6,647 nucleotides of DNA from Pontimonas sp. (lineage in GTDB: Bacteria > Actinomycetota > Actinomycetes > Actinomycetales > Microbacteriaceae). The stretch lies in assembly GCA_021741925.1 (NCBI GenBank), contig JAIOWW010000067.1:1-6647 (forward strand). Reading direction: 5' to 3'. Positions 1 through 6,188 of this stretch are shown here, one piece after another. Each line of letters starts with the position of its first letter. The first letter of the stretch is position 1. Under the pieces are notes generated by a model. It saw nothing but the letters and a program-made list of their open reading frames with translations. It was not told the origin of the DNA and did not search any database. The position numbers were made by a program, and so were the translations under genes.

Positions 1-786
1 CTCGACTGGTTCGAGTACGCACCTCCCGGATCACAGAACATCAACTTTGATGAGTCTGCCGGCGTGGTGGGTCAGGGTTCCGTAGCTCAGCAGATGTTCT
101 GGTACACAGTGTTCACCAGAGCAACTATTGGCTCACCCGCTATGAGCGACGAAAACGGCGAAGCCGTATGGCGTATGGCTCCTAGCCCCCACGGTTCGTA
201 CTGGCAGGAAGGCCACAAGCTCGGCTACCAGGATGCAGGTGCATGGACATTCATGAACCACGCAGATCCTGACAAGCGTGACGCTGCATGGCTCTACGCT
301 CAGTTCGTAGTCTCTAAGACTGTGGACGTGGCGAAGTCGATTGAGGGATTGACGTTCATTCGTGACACGACAATCAACCACGACTTCTTCACCGAGAACG
401 CCTCTGCGTACGGTGGGTTGGTCGAGTTCTACCGGTCACCTGACCGCGTGAACTGGACCCCCACGGGTACCAACGTTCCCGACTACCCCTCGATGTCTGC
501 ACTGTGGTGGCAGGCAATCGGCTCCGCTGCTGCAGGTGAACTGACAGCCCAAGAAGCCATGGACCAGCTTGCCTCAGGGCAGGATGAGATCATGGAGCGT
601 CTTGAGGCTTCAGGAATCCACAGCGAATGTGGTGTGAAGCTGAACGAGGAGCGCGACGCACAGTACTGGCTTGACCAGCCTGGCGCGCCGTACCCCAAGC
701 TGGCTAACGAGAAGCCCGCCGCTGAGACTGTCCCCTACGACGAACTGGTCGCAGGATGGCAGCGCGGTGAGTCTTACCTCGACTAG
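1..786 (+). CDS. ABC transporter substrate-binding protein, glycerol/sugar type, C-terminal part
   Basis: This is the C-terminal 261 residues of an extracytoplasmic solute-binding protein. The frame is open from base 1, so the start, signal peptide and lipobox lie outside the window. It would capture a polyol or sugar outside the membrane and deliver it to an ABC permease. Recognisable segments are WRMAPSPHGSYW, KLGYQDAGAWTF, AAWLYAQFVVSKTV, GLVEFYRSPDRVNWTPTG, NVPDYP and the tail KLANEKPAAETVPYDEL. From memory these match the long (about 570-580 residue) binding proteins of the rhizobial glycerol importer GlpSTPQV (GlpV), in which the binding-protein gene is last in its operon. That would fit the hairpin directly downstream. 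The many aromatic residues suit a carbohydrate or polyol ligand. The binding-protein assignment is firm; glycerol as ligand is inference from remembered similarity. Permease and ATPase genes are expected upstream of base 1. Confidence 0.88.
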   Translation, partial: LDWFEYAPPGSQNINFDESAGVVGQGSVAQQMFWYTVFTRATIGSPAMSDENGEAVWRMAPSPHGSYWQEGHKLGYQDAGAWTFMNHADPDKRDAAWLYAQFVVSKTVDVAKSIEGLTFIRDTTINHDFFTENASAYGGLVEFYRSPDRVNWTPTGTNVPDYPSMSALWWQAIGSAAAGELTAQEAMDQLASGQDEIMERLEASGIHSECGVKLNEERDAQYWLDQPGAPYPKLANEKPAAETVPYDELVAGWQRGESYLD

Positions 787-805
787 CGAGTAAGCACCAA
801 TGAGC

Positions 806-837
806 GTGTGGCCGGGGTGGAAACGCCCCGGCCACAC
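806..837 (+). terminator. Strong GAAA-capped stem-loop after the binding-protein gene
   Basis: Bases 806-819 pair with 824-837: 12 perfect Watson-Crick pairs, then one G-U wobble (818/825) and one G-C pair, closed by a GAAA tetraloop at 820-823. The stem is very GC-rich. The following bases (838-848) are only mildly T-rich, which is common for actinobacterial terminators. It starts 20 bases after the stop of the binding-protein gene and ends 24 bases before the next start codon. It may be a full terminator, a partial terminator/attenuator, or a 3' stabiliser of the abundant binding-protein transcript. Confidence 0.85.
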
Positions 838-848
838 TGCTCTTTCCT

Positions 849-856
849 AAAGGAGG
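849..856 (+). promoter_or_regulatory. Shine-Dalgarno of the aldo/keto reductase
   Basis: AAAGGAGG sits five bases before the ATG at 862 and is almost a full complement of the 16S rRNA 3' end. It fixes that ATG as the start, against an in-frame GTG at 808 that lies inside the upstream hairpin. Confidence 0.9.
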
Positions 857-861
857 AAACG

Positions 862-1692
862 ATGGACGACGTCTCGAGCTCGCGAATGGCGCTCCCGGAT
901 GGAAACACCATGCCATCGCTCGGACTTGGCGTCTACAAAGTTCCTAACGATGACGTGGCCCCTCTGGTTCACGAGGCACTTCGTGCCGGTTACAGGCTTA
1001 TCGACACCGCGAGCATGTATGGCAACGAAGAGGGCGTCGGTGACGCTCTGTTAGCCACCGATGTCCCCCGTGAAGAGATCACAGTAGCGACCAAGTTCTG
1101 GATGGATGATCTGGGATACGAGAAGACTCTCGCCGCGGCCAAGCGCAGTCTTGCCGCTCTGCGCCTCGAGTACCTCGACCTCTACTTGATTCACTGGCCA
1201 GCTCCGCAAAGGGATCTCTATATGGAGTCCTGGAGAGCCATGGAGAAGCTCAAAGACGATGGACTGGTCCGATCAATTGGGGTGTGTAACTTCCACGCCG
1301 AACACCTCGAACGCGTCATGGACAACTCAGACAAAATTCCGGTAATCAACCAGGTGGAATTGCACCCGTGGCTGACCCAAGAGCCATTGAAGGCTTTTCA
1401 CGACCGGCACGGCATCGTCACCCAAGCGTGGTCCCCCCTAGCTCGGGGCCAAATTCTTGAGGACTCCACCGTCGTGTCCCTTGCCAGCGAGTATGGCGTG
1501 AGCGTCGCCCAACTCGTCATTCGATGGCACCTCCAGCGAGGTGTTTCCGTGATCCCGAAGTCCCTGTCGCCAGCGCGAATCCGCAGCAATGCGGAGGTCT
1601 TCGGGTTCCATGTTGAAGCGGAACATATGGCAGTCATCACGGCGCTAAATAGGGATTACCGAACGGGAGTGGATCCTAACGACCGCAACTAG
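862..1692 (+). CDS. Aldo/keto reductase (AKR5-like, 2,5-diketo-D-gluconate reductase family)
   Basis: A 276-residue cytosolic NAD(P)H-dependent reductase with a single TIM barrel, the usual length for this family. The catalytic tetrad is complete: Asp48 (in RLIDTA), Tyr53 (SMYGNE), Lys78 (ATKFW) and His111 (LIHWP). Cofactor-side residues are also present: Asn163-Gln164 in INQVELHPW, Ser191-Pro192 in AWSPLARG, and Lys233/Arg239 in the IPKS...R segment, which usually indicates NADPH preference. The family reduces small aldehydes, ketoses and 2,5-diketo-D-gluconate; the exact substrate cannot be read from sequence. It follows the binding-protein gene on the same strand, with the hairpin between them and no obvious promoter of its own, so a role in metabolising the imported polyol or sugar is plausible but inferred. 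The ATG at 862 is chosen from the strong Shine-Dalgarno. Confidence 0.93.
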   Translation: MDDVSSSRMALPDGNTMPSLGLGVYKVPNDDVAPLVHEALRAGYRLIDTASMYGNEEGVGDALLATDVPREEITVATKFWMDDLGYEKTLAAAKRSLAALRLEYLDLYLIHWPAPQRDLYMESWRAMEKLKDDGLVRSIGVCNFHAEHLERVMDNSDKIPVINQVELHPWLTQEPLKAFHDRHGIVTQAWSPLARGQILEDSTVVSLASEYGVSVAQLVIRWHLQRGVSVIPKSLSPARIRSNAEVFGFHVEAEHMAVITALNRDYRTGVDPNDRN

Positions 1693-1741
1693 GGCTACGG
1701 GTATGGAATATTCTGGCCGGCGTCTGAGTTATTCCCCTCTA

Positions 1742-1747
1742 GGGAGG
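1742..1747 (+). promoter_or_regulatory. Shine-Dalgarno of the small 80-residue protein
   Basis: GGGAGG lies five bases upstream of the ATG at 1753. It is the best argument that the short frame downstream is translated. The 60-base gap after the reductase (1693-1752) shows no clear terminator; a TATTCT at 1709-1714 could be a -10 box but has no convincing -35 partner. Confidence 0.75.
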
Positions 1748-1752
1748 TTCTG

Positions 1753-1995
1753 ATGAGTGAGTGGAATTACACCAAGTGCGCAAAGCCGTTTTCCAGTGTT
1801 GATGAGGCGCGTGAGTACATGATCTCGCGGGGTTTTGAGGGACAGATACTCGCCCGAAGCAATGGCGGCTACACCGCAGTGTGTCCGACCTATCCGGAGG
1901 GTTTTTATCCTGATGCGATTCCGGTGGAAACGGTGACGGGAACAGCGCCCCAGACACTGCCTGTTATTCAGCCTGCAGAAGCGTGTTGCGACTAA
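1753..1995 (+). CDS. Small protein of unknown function, four cysteines
   Basis: An 80-residue soluble protein that I do not recognise. It has no signal peptide and no membrane segment. The first two thirds look like a small folded domain, with an aromatic start (WNYTKC), an amphipathic stretch SSVDEAREYMISRGFEG, and a conserved-looking turn AVCPTYPEGFYPDA. A low-complexity Pro/Thr/Val-rich tail follows and ends in Cys-Cys-Asp. Cysteines are at 9, 44, 78 and 79; a metal or disulfide role is possible but unproven. Support for it being real: a good Shine-Dalgarno, protein-like composition, the same strand as the reductase 60 bases upstream, and a stop that overlaps the convergent neighbour by exactly four bases, as at the other convergent junctions here. 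It may be the last gene of the upstream transcription unit. Confidence 0.72.
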   Translation: MSEWNYTKCAKPFSSVDEAREYMISRGFEGQILARSNGGYTAVCPTYPEGFYPDAIPVETVTGTAPQTLPVIQPAEACCD

Positions 1996-2978
1996 AGACC
2001 CAGCAGTTTGTCGGTATCCCCGTAGACCTCCATGGCGCCCACCTGTGCAACGGTGTCGAGGACTACGTGGCCGCCTGGGTCGGTGTGGATGAGGTGAATG
2101 ACGGCGTTAAGGGTCTCTTCCACCCGTTGATGCATGGCCTCTCTCACAGGGGCATGCAGTGCACCGCCTCCGGTCCGCTCGGCATCGATAGTGAGGGTCC
2201 CATCTGGACCCGAGAGCTCCCAATGGACATGGGTATCCGTGATGTCTAGACGCCGCTCGGTGGTTCGGTTGTAAGTGGTGAAACGATGGAGCCGCCCCGA
2301 GTGGTAGAGGCCAGCAATAAAACCCCTAAAGGCCCCACCCATCCACGGGATGATAGCCACTGAGCCGATGAACGACGCCTCTGGTGCCCCGTCAAGATGA
2401 TTAGAGTGCAGCCAGACATACCCTTCGGGGAATGCTTTCCCCCAGTCCTTCTCAATGTACCCACGACCCCCACTGAAAACTGTCGGGGCGCCCTCCACGG
2501 ACAGGGAGCCGCCCAGGCCGTGCCCGAAGGAAACAATTCCGTGGAAGCACTCCATGAACGGAACGAGGCCGTACCACCCCATAATTCCTGGTTCCCGCAA
2601 CGTCACGGGCCACGGGTTGAGGGGTGTGGTGAACTCTATGTCACCCGTCAGCTGGGGCAGATTGAGTGTCACCCCGTGCGAGGAGAAATGGTTGTCTCCG
2701 ACGGAGACAGAAAACTCAGTGCTACTAGCCGCAAACTCGTCGACATCGAACCGGTGGTACCAGGATCGTCCGCTCGCGCCATCCAACACTTGCACGAAGG
2801 CTTCACGAGTGTGGCCGTCGAGGCCGAGGAAAACCCCGGGAATGACAGCCCAGCGTTGCGCGAGATTCGCTGAAACTAATTTGATGTACCAACCCTCAAA
2901 AAACTTTGTCCTCACCCCAGCTCCGTGGAACGCTTCGGGGTTCTTCACTCCTCGGAAATAGTCCACTGGGCTTCGCAT
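1992..2978 (-). CDS. Tocopherol cyclase family protein (PF14249-like)
   Basis: A 328-residue protein with the hallmarks of the tocopherol-cyclase-like family. These are FFEGWYIKLV (residues 26-35) near the N-terminus, NPWPVTLREPGIMGWY (121-136) followed by VPFMECFHG, GRGYIEKDWGKAFPEGYVWL (171-190) followed by HSNH, and a C-terminal LHAPVREAMHQRVEETL (274-290). There is no signal peptide or membrane helix. Plant and cyanobacterial members (VTE1) close the chromanol ring of vitamin E. Members in heterotrophic bacteria have no established reaction that I know of, and no tocopherol pathway gene is visible here, so another prenyl-quinone or lipid-like substrate is likely. Start: ATG at 2978, with no Shine-Dalgarno but a TAACCT box six bases upstream. 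An in-frame GTG at codon 11, preceded by CGAGGA, is an alternative. It is divergent from hflX and overlaps the convergent small gene by four bases. Confidence 0.88.
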   Translation of the reverse strand: MRSPVDYFRGVKNPEAFHGAGVRTKFFEGWYIKLVSANLAQRWAVIPGVFLGLDGHTREAFVQVLDGASGRSWYHRFDVDEFAASSTEFSVSVGDNHFSSHGVTLNLPQLTGDIEFTTPLNPWPVTLREPGIMGWYGLVPFMECFHGIVSFGHGLGGSLSVEGAPTVFSGGRGYIEKDWGKAFPEGYVWLHSNHLDGAPEASFIGSVAIIPWMGGAFRGFIAGLYHSGRLHRFTTYNRTTERRLDITDTHVHWELSGPDGTLTIDAERTGGGALHAPVREAMHQRVEETLNAVIHLIHTDPGGHVVLDTVAQVGAMEVYGDTDKLLGL

Positions 2979-3049
2979 GCCCCGAGGTTATCGCACAGGT
3001 GGCGCTCCTCTTCCGGTCCTACCCAGCATGGAGGCGTACTCTGGAGGCA
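2979..3049. promoter_or_regulatory. Divergent promoter region, tocopherol-cyclase-like gene / hflX
   Basis: These 71 bases are the only space for both divergent promoters. A minus-strand TAACCT (2985-2990) lies six bases before the ATG at 2978. A plus-strand TACTCT (3037-3042) lies seven bases before the ATG at 3050. Both fit the TANNNT form of actinobacterial -10 boxes at the distance expected for leaderless transcripts. No good -35 hexamers were seen. The region is inferred from gene layout; the boxes are candidates only. Confidence 0.45.
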
Positions 3050-4549
3050 ATGACCGACACAGCAGACCCGATTGATCGCATCCTTGCCCAGGAGAGCGAA
3101 CCTGGGGCAAACGTCCGAGTATTTGGTGGCGCCATCGGGGTGCCTCGATCTCCCTTGCGCGATGTCACCACCGGAGATATGGACTTGGAGGAGCGCCAAG
3201 CGCTGCGCCGTGTCAGCGGTCTGTCCACTGAGCTCGAGGACGTCAGTGAAGTTGAGTACCGGGAACTTCGCCTCGAAAAAGTCGTCCTCATTGGTGTCTA
3301 CTCGGAGGGCACGGCTATCGATGCGGAGAATTCCCTCAAAGAACTTGCAGCACTGTGTGAAACTGCTGGTGCAGAGGTCCTAGACGGTGTCATCCAACGA
3401 CTCCCGCATCCTGACCCTTCCACCTATTTGGGTAAAGGGAAGGCCATGGAGCTTGCTCAGCTAGTCGCTGAGGTCAGGGCGGACACGGTGGTGGCTGACA
3501 CCGAACTCGCACCTTCTCAGCGCAGGGCACTCGAGGATGTCGTCAAGGTGAAGGTTATTGACAGAACTGCAGTGATTCTGGATATTTTCTCCCAACACGC
3601 CAAGACCCGCGAAGGTAAAGCGCAGGTGGAGCTCGCGCAACTGCAATACCTGCTCCCACGCCTTCGAGGTTGGGGTGAGTCCATGAGCCGGCAAGCCGGT
3701 GGTCAAGTGGGTGGTGCGGGAGCTGGCATGGGAAGCCGTGGACCGGGTGAAACCAAGATTGAGTTAGATCGTCGTCGCATCTACACCCGGATGGCACGAC
3801 TTCGGGCTCAGATCAAGTCTTTCGGGCCATCCAGGGGGACTAAACGCGCCAACCGGCGACGCACCGGTATCCCCAGTGTGGCAATTGCTGGGTATACCAA
3901 TGCCGGTAAGTCCTCCCTTCTGAATCGGATTACCGGGGCGGGGGTGCTGGTGGAGGATGCCTTGTTTGCAACGCTCGATGCCACCGTGCGCAAAGCGAAG
4001 ACCCCGAGTGGCCGAGCATTCACCCTGACTGACACGGTCGGCTTTGTTCGGCAGTTGCCCCATGAATTGGTGGAAGCGTTTCGCTCAACCCTCGAAGAGG
4101 TTGCCGGAGCTGACCTGATCATCCATGTTGTGGATGCCACTCACCCGGACCCTGGAGCGCAACTGCACACTGTTCGCGATGTCATCGCCGATGTGGGAGC
4201 GCGCGATATCCCCGAGATTGTGGTCTTTAACAAGGTTGACATGGTCAGCCCTGGCACCACCATGATGCTCCGGGGCCTCGAACCGGGTTCACTGTTTGTC
4301 TCCGCGGCGACAGGGGAGGGGGTCGCAATCCTCCTGGACGAAATTGATAGGAAACTACCCGGCCCCAGCATTCCGGTGCGAGCCCTCATCCCTTTCGAGC
4401 GCGGAGATCTCGTCGCCCTGCTACACGACGAAGCGATCGTCCACTCGAGTCAGTATCAGGAGGAGGGGACCCTAGTTGAGGCGCTAGTGGAACAACGCCA
4501 CCTTGACAGGATTTCGCCGTTCCTCGTGGCAACAACGCCACAGGCTTAG
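3050..4549 (+). CDS. hflX: GTPase HflX, ribosome-splitting/rescue factor
   Basis: A 499-residue GTPase that binds the 50S subunit and separates stalled or stress-inactivated 70S ribosomes. The N-terminal HflX domain includes VVLIGVYS (78-85), DPSTYLGKGK (122-131), VADTELAPSQRRALEDV (148-164) and DRTAVILDIFSQHAKTREGK (171-190). A glycine-rich linker with GSRGPGETKIELDRR runs from about 218 to 242. The G domain follows: G1 GYTNAGKSS (281-289), G3 DTVG (328-331), G4 NKVD (394-397) and G5 SAA (418-420). All nucleotide-binding motifs are intact. The first 50 residues are variable, as in other actinobacterial HflX. The ATG at 3050 has GGAGG only two bases away, unusually close, and also a TACTCT box at leaderless distance. 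The frame is open further upstream to 2906, but that part does not look like HflX and overlaps the divergent gene. It converges on ppgK with a four-base overlap. Confidence 0.97.
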   Translation: MTDTADPIDRILAQESEPGANVRVFGGAIGVPRSPLRDVTTGDMDLEERQALRRVSGLSTELEDVSEVEYRELRLEKVVLIGVYSEGTAIDAENSLKELAALCETAGAEVLDGVIQRLPHPDPSTYLGKGKAMELAQLVAEVRADTVVADTELAPSQRRALEDVVKVKVIDRTAVILDIFSQHAKTREGKAQVELAQLQYLLPRLRGWGESMSRQAGGQVGGAGAGMGSRGPGETKIELDRRRIYTRMARLRAQIKSFGPSRGTKRANRRRTGIPSVAIAGYTNAGKSSLLNRITGAGVLVEDALFATLDATVRKAKTPSGRAFTLTDTVGFVRQLPHELVEAFRSTLEEVAGADLIIHVVDATHPDPGAQLHTVRDVIADVGARDIPEIVVFNKVDMVSPGTTMMLRGLEPGSLFVSAATGEGVAILLDEIDRKLPGPSIPVRALIPFERGDLVALLHDEAIVHSSQYQEEGTLVEALVEQRHLDRISPFLVATTPQA

Positions 4550-5298
4550 TCCAGCAGCGAGTTGCCCGCCAGGTAGGCGGCGCCGACGATACCTGCATTG
4601 TTGAACAGTGCGGCTGGCTTGAGGGGTGTTGAAATATCAATCAGCGGGAAGAATTCCTCGTGTTGCGTGGAAATACCGCCACCGATGATGAACAAATCCG
4701 GGCTGAAAATTCGCTCAACATGACGCAAATAGCGGGTCAACCGGAGGGACCAGGCTGCAAAATCGAGGCCCTCCCGTTCTCTGGCTGCGTTGGAGGCGCG
4801 TTGTTCTGAGTCGAATCCATCGAGTTCCAAGTGACCTAGCTCGGTATTGGGCACCAGCGTCCCATCCAGGAGGAATGCGCTGCCAATGCCGGTGCCCAGA
4901 GTCAGCATGATTGTGAGTCCCGGTGCGCCGACGGCGGCTCCGAACTGGGCTTCGGCCACGCCAGCAGCATCGGCGTCATTGACAAAGTGAATATCTCGAT
5001 TCAAGGTGTGGGCAAATGTCTCTGCGGCGGGAAAATCTATCCAGTCCGCAGATACATTGGCCGCCGAGCGGGTGACCCCGTGGGTGACCACTGCCGGAAA
5101 GCACACGCCCGTGTGATCCTCGGGACTTCCCCCTAGATCCGAGAGGATGTGCTCGACAACATCGAGCACATCGCCAGGGTGTCCTCCCTCTGGGGTCGGG
5201 TATTTCACTCTCTCGGAAATCAGCTCACCGGAAGTCAGATCAACCCGGGCACCTTTGATTCCCGTGCCTCCGATGTCGATTCCAATAGCGGTGGTCAT
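4546..5298 (-). CDS. ppgK: Polyphosphate glucokinase (ROK family)
   Basis: A 250-residue cytosolic kinase that phosphorylates glucose to glucose-6-phosphate with inorganic polyphosphate (often also ATP) as donor, feeding glycolysis. Visible motifs are the N-terminal phosphate loop IGIDIGGTGIKG (5-16), VNDADAAG with catalytic Asp108 (106-113), LTLGTGIGSAF (132-142), ELGHLEL with glucose-binding Glu153 and His156, and the C-terminal IIGGGIS (204-210). The zinc-binding cysteine cluster of many ROK proteins is absent, as expected for actinobacterial polyphosphate glucokinases. The start is the ATG at 5298: it immediately precedes the family N-terminus and forms an ATGA overlap with the map stop. 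There is no clear Shine-Dalgarno, so translation probably depends on coupling to map. A perfect 11-bp inverted repeat lies inside the gene at 5146-5172. The 3' end overlaps hflX by four bases. Confidence 0.95.
   Translation of the reverse strand: MTTAIGIDIGGTGIKGARVDLTSGELISERVKYPTPEGGHPGDVLDVVEHILSDLGGSPEDHTGVCFPAVVTHGVTRSAANVSADWIDFPAAETFAHTLNRDIHFVNDADAAGVAEAQFGAAVGAPGLTIMLTLGTGIGSAFLLDGTLVPNTELGHLELDGFDSEQRASNAAREREGLDFAAWSLRLTRYLRHVERIFSPDLFIIGGGISTQHEEFFPLIDISTPLKPAALFNNAGIVGAAYLAGNSLLD
5146..5172. repeat. Perfect 11-bp inverted repeat inside ppgK
   Basis: GATGTGCTCGA (5146-5156) and TCGAGCACATC (5162-5172) are exact reverse complements separated by five bases (CAACA). The segment encodes DVLDVVEHI, residues 43-51 of the glucokinase. 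It could fold as an mRNA hairpin or, as DNA, resemble the operator of a dimeric regulator. It may also be a by-product of coding for this peptide. Confidence 0.6.
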
Positions 5299-6161
5299 GG
5301 CAGCGGGAGAATTTCCGCACCAGACTCGGTGACGACGAGAGTGTGCTCGAACTGCGCCGACAAAGACTTGTCTTTGGTGGTGACCGTCCACCCGTCACCC
5401 CACATGTCCCAGTGGATACTGCCCAAGGTCAGCATGGGCTCGATGGTGAAGACCATTCCGGGGACCATGAGCTGGTCAAAGAGGGGCGCCGCGTCGTAGT
5501 GCGGGATGATGAGGCCTGAATGGAACGACGATCCGACACCGTGTCCCGTGAAGTCCCTCACCACTCCATAACCAAATCGGGTGGCGTATGCCTCAATGGC
5601 TTTGCCAATCACGTTGATTTGGCGTCCAGGCGCGACCGCTTTGATACCACGCCGGAGTGCTTCTTCGGTGCGCTCCACCAACAGTGTCGCCGCTTCGGAG
5701 GCCTCACCGACCACGAAAGTTTTGTTGAGATCTCCGTGCATCCCGTCTTTGAAAGCCGTGATGTCGATATTGACAATGTCACCCTCGTTGATGACGGTGT
5801 TATCGGGGATGCCATGGCAGATCACTTCATTCAACGAGGTGCAGCATGACTTGGGGTAACCACGGTAACCCAGCGTTGAAGGATAAGCGCCGTGGGAGAC
5901 CACGTAATCGTGCGCGATAGCGTCCAAATGGTCGGTCGTGACCCCTGGAGCGACTGCAGCACCGGCGGCCTCAAGGGCGCCAGCTGCGATTTTTCCCGCT
6001 GCCCGGATGAGTTCTATCTCTTCCGAGCTGTAAACGTCATCGCCCTCGTGTTCGCGGGGTGATTGTCTCCCCACGTAGTGGGGTGCGACGATAGAGGACG
6101 GGACGCTTCTGGTGGGTCCCAGAGTCCCTGGAATGAGAAGTCCAGCAGCGTCTCGAGGCAC
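5295..6161 (-). CDS. map: Methionine aminopeptidase, type I, with actinobacterial N-terminal extension
   Basis: A 288-residue cytosolic metalloenzyme that removes the initiator methionine from new proteins. The dinuclear metal ligands are all present: Asp133 (NIDITAF), Asp144 (HGDLNKTF), His207 (FTGHGVG), Glu241 (FTIEPM) and Glu272 (FEHTLVV). The substrate-site histidines are His116 (EVICHGIP) and His214. The first ~42 residues (PRDAAGLLIPGTLGPTRSVP and so on) are the Pro-rich, SH3-binding-like extension seen in the longer actinobacterial enzyme (MapB type, about 285 residues), which supports the GTG start at 6161. No good Shine-Dalgarno precedes that GTG; a TAGACT box ends six bases before it, suggesting a leaderless transcript. 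The stop overlaps the ppgK start (ATGA), so the two form one unit. It is divergent from the SPOR-like gene with 27 bases between them. Confidence 0.97.
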   Translation of the reverse strand: MPRDAAGLLIPGTLGPTRSVPSSIVAPHYVGRQSPREHEGDDVYSSEEIELIRAAGKIAAGALEAAGAAVAPGVTTDHLDAIAHDYVVSHGAYPSTLGYRGYPKSCCTSLNEVICHGIPDNTVINEGDIVNIDITAFKDGMHGDLNKTFVVGEASEAATLLVERTEEALRRGIKAVAPGRQINVIGKAIEAYATRFGYGVVRDFTGHGVGSSFHSGLIIPHYDAAPLFDQLMVPGMVFTIEPMLTLGSIHWDMWGDGWTVTTKDKSLSAQFEHTLVVTESGAEILPLP

Positions 6162-6167
6162 CTCACC

Positions 6168-6173
6168 AGTCTA
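6168..6173 (-). promoter_or_regulatory. Candidate -10 box for a leaderless map transcript
   Basis: On the minus strand this reads TAGACT (4 of 6 matches to TATAAT; fits TANNNT). It is followed by exactly six bases and then the GTG start of map, the spacing expected if transcription begins at the start codon. No convincing -35 element was seen. Candidate only. Confidence 0.4.
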
Positions 6174-6176
6174 AAC

Positions 6177-6184
6177 AAGGGGAG
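6177..6184 (+). promoter_or_regulatory. Shine-Dalgarno of the SPOR-like protein
   Basis: AAGGGGAG lies four bases before the ATG at 6189. It decides that start over the upstream in-frame ATG at 6063, which lies well inside map. Confidence 0.75.
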
Positions 6185-6188
6185 AGCG

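Noticed and set aside
808..861. In-frame GTG at 808 that would give the aldo/keto reductase 18 extra residues
   Set aside because: It lies inside the terminator-like hairpin, has no Shine-Dalgarno and adds no family sequence; the ATG at 862 has a near-perfect ribosome site.
1580..1595. Six-bp stem TCCGCA/TGCGGA with GCAA loop in the reductase gene
   Set aside because: Too short to stand out from chance in a GC-rich coding sequence and not linked to any gene boundary.
2397..2961. Two long plus-strand open frames (158 and 168 codons) opposite the tocopherol-cyclase-like gene
   Set aside because: Their translations are low-quality Pro/Arg/Ser-rich strings, whereas the minus strand carries clear family motifs throughout. 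They are shadow frames of a GC-rich gene.
2906..3049. 48-codon upstream extension of hflX
   Set aside because: The extension does not resemble HflX, overlaps the divergent gene and has no ribosome site. The sequence from the ATG at 3050 matches the family start.
3698..3755. Repetitive GGT/GGG-rich stretch in hflX
   Set aside because: It encodes the normal glycine-rich linker (GGQVGGAGAGMGSRGPGE) of HflX and is not a DNA repeat element.
5299..5391. 31-residue N-terminal extension of ppgK
   Set aside because: It lies entirely in the map coding region and is Arg/His-rich; the ATGA overlap and the kinase phosphate loop place the start at 5298.
6063..6188. Upstream ATG that would extend the SPOR-like protein by 42 residues
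   Set aside because: It overlaps map antisense, is not family-like, and the Shine-Dalgarno at 6177-6184 points to the ATG at 6189.
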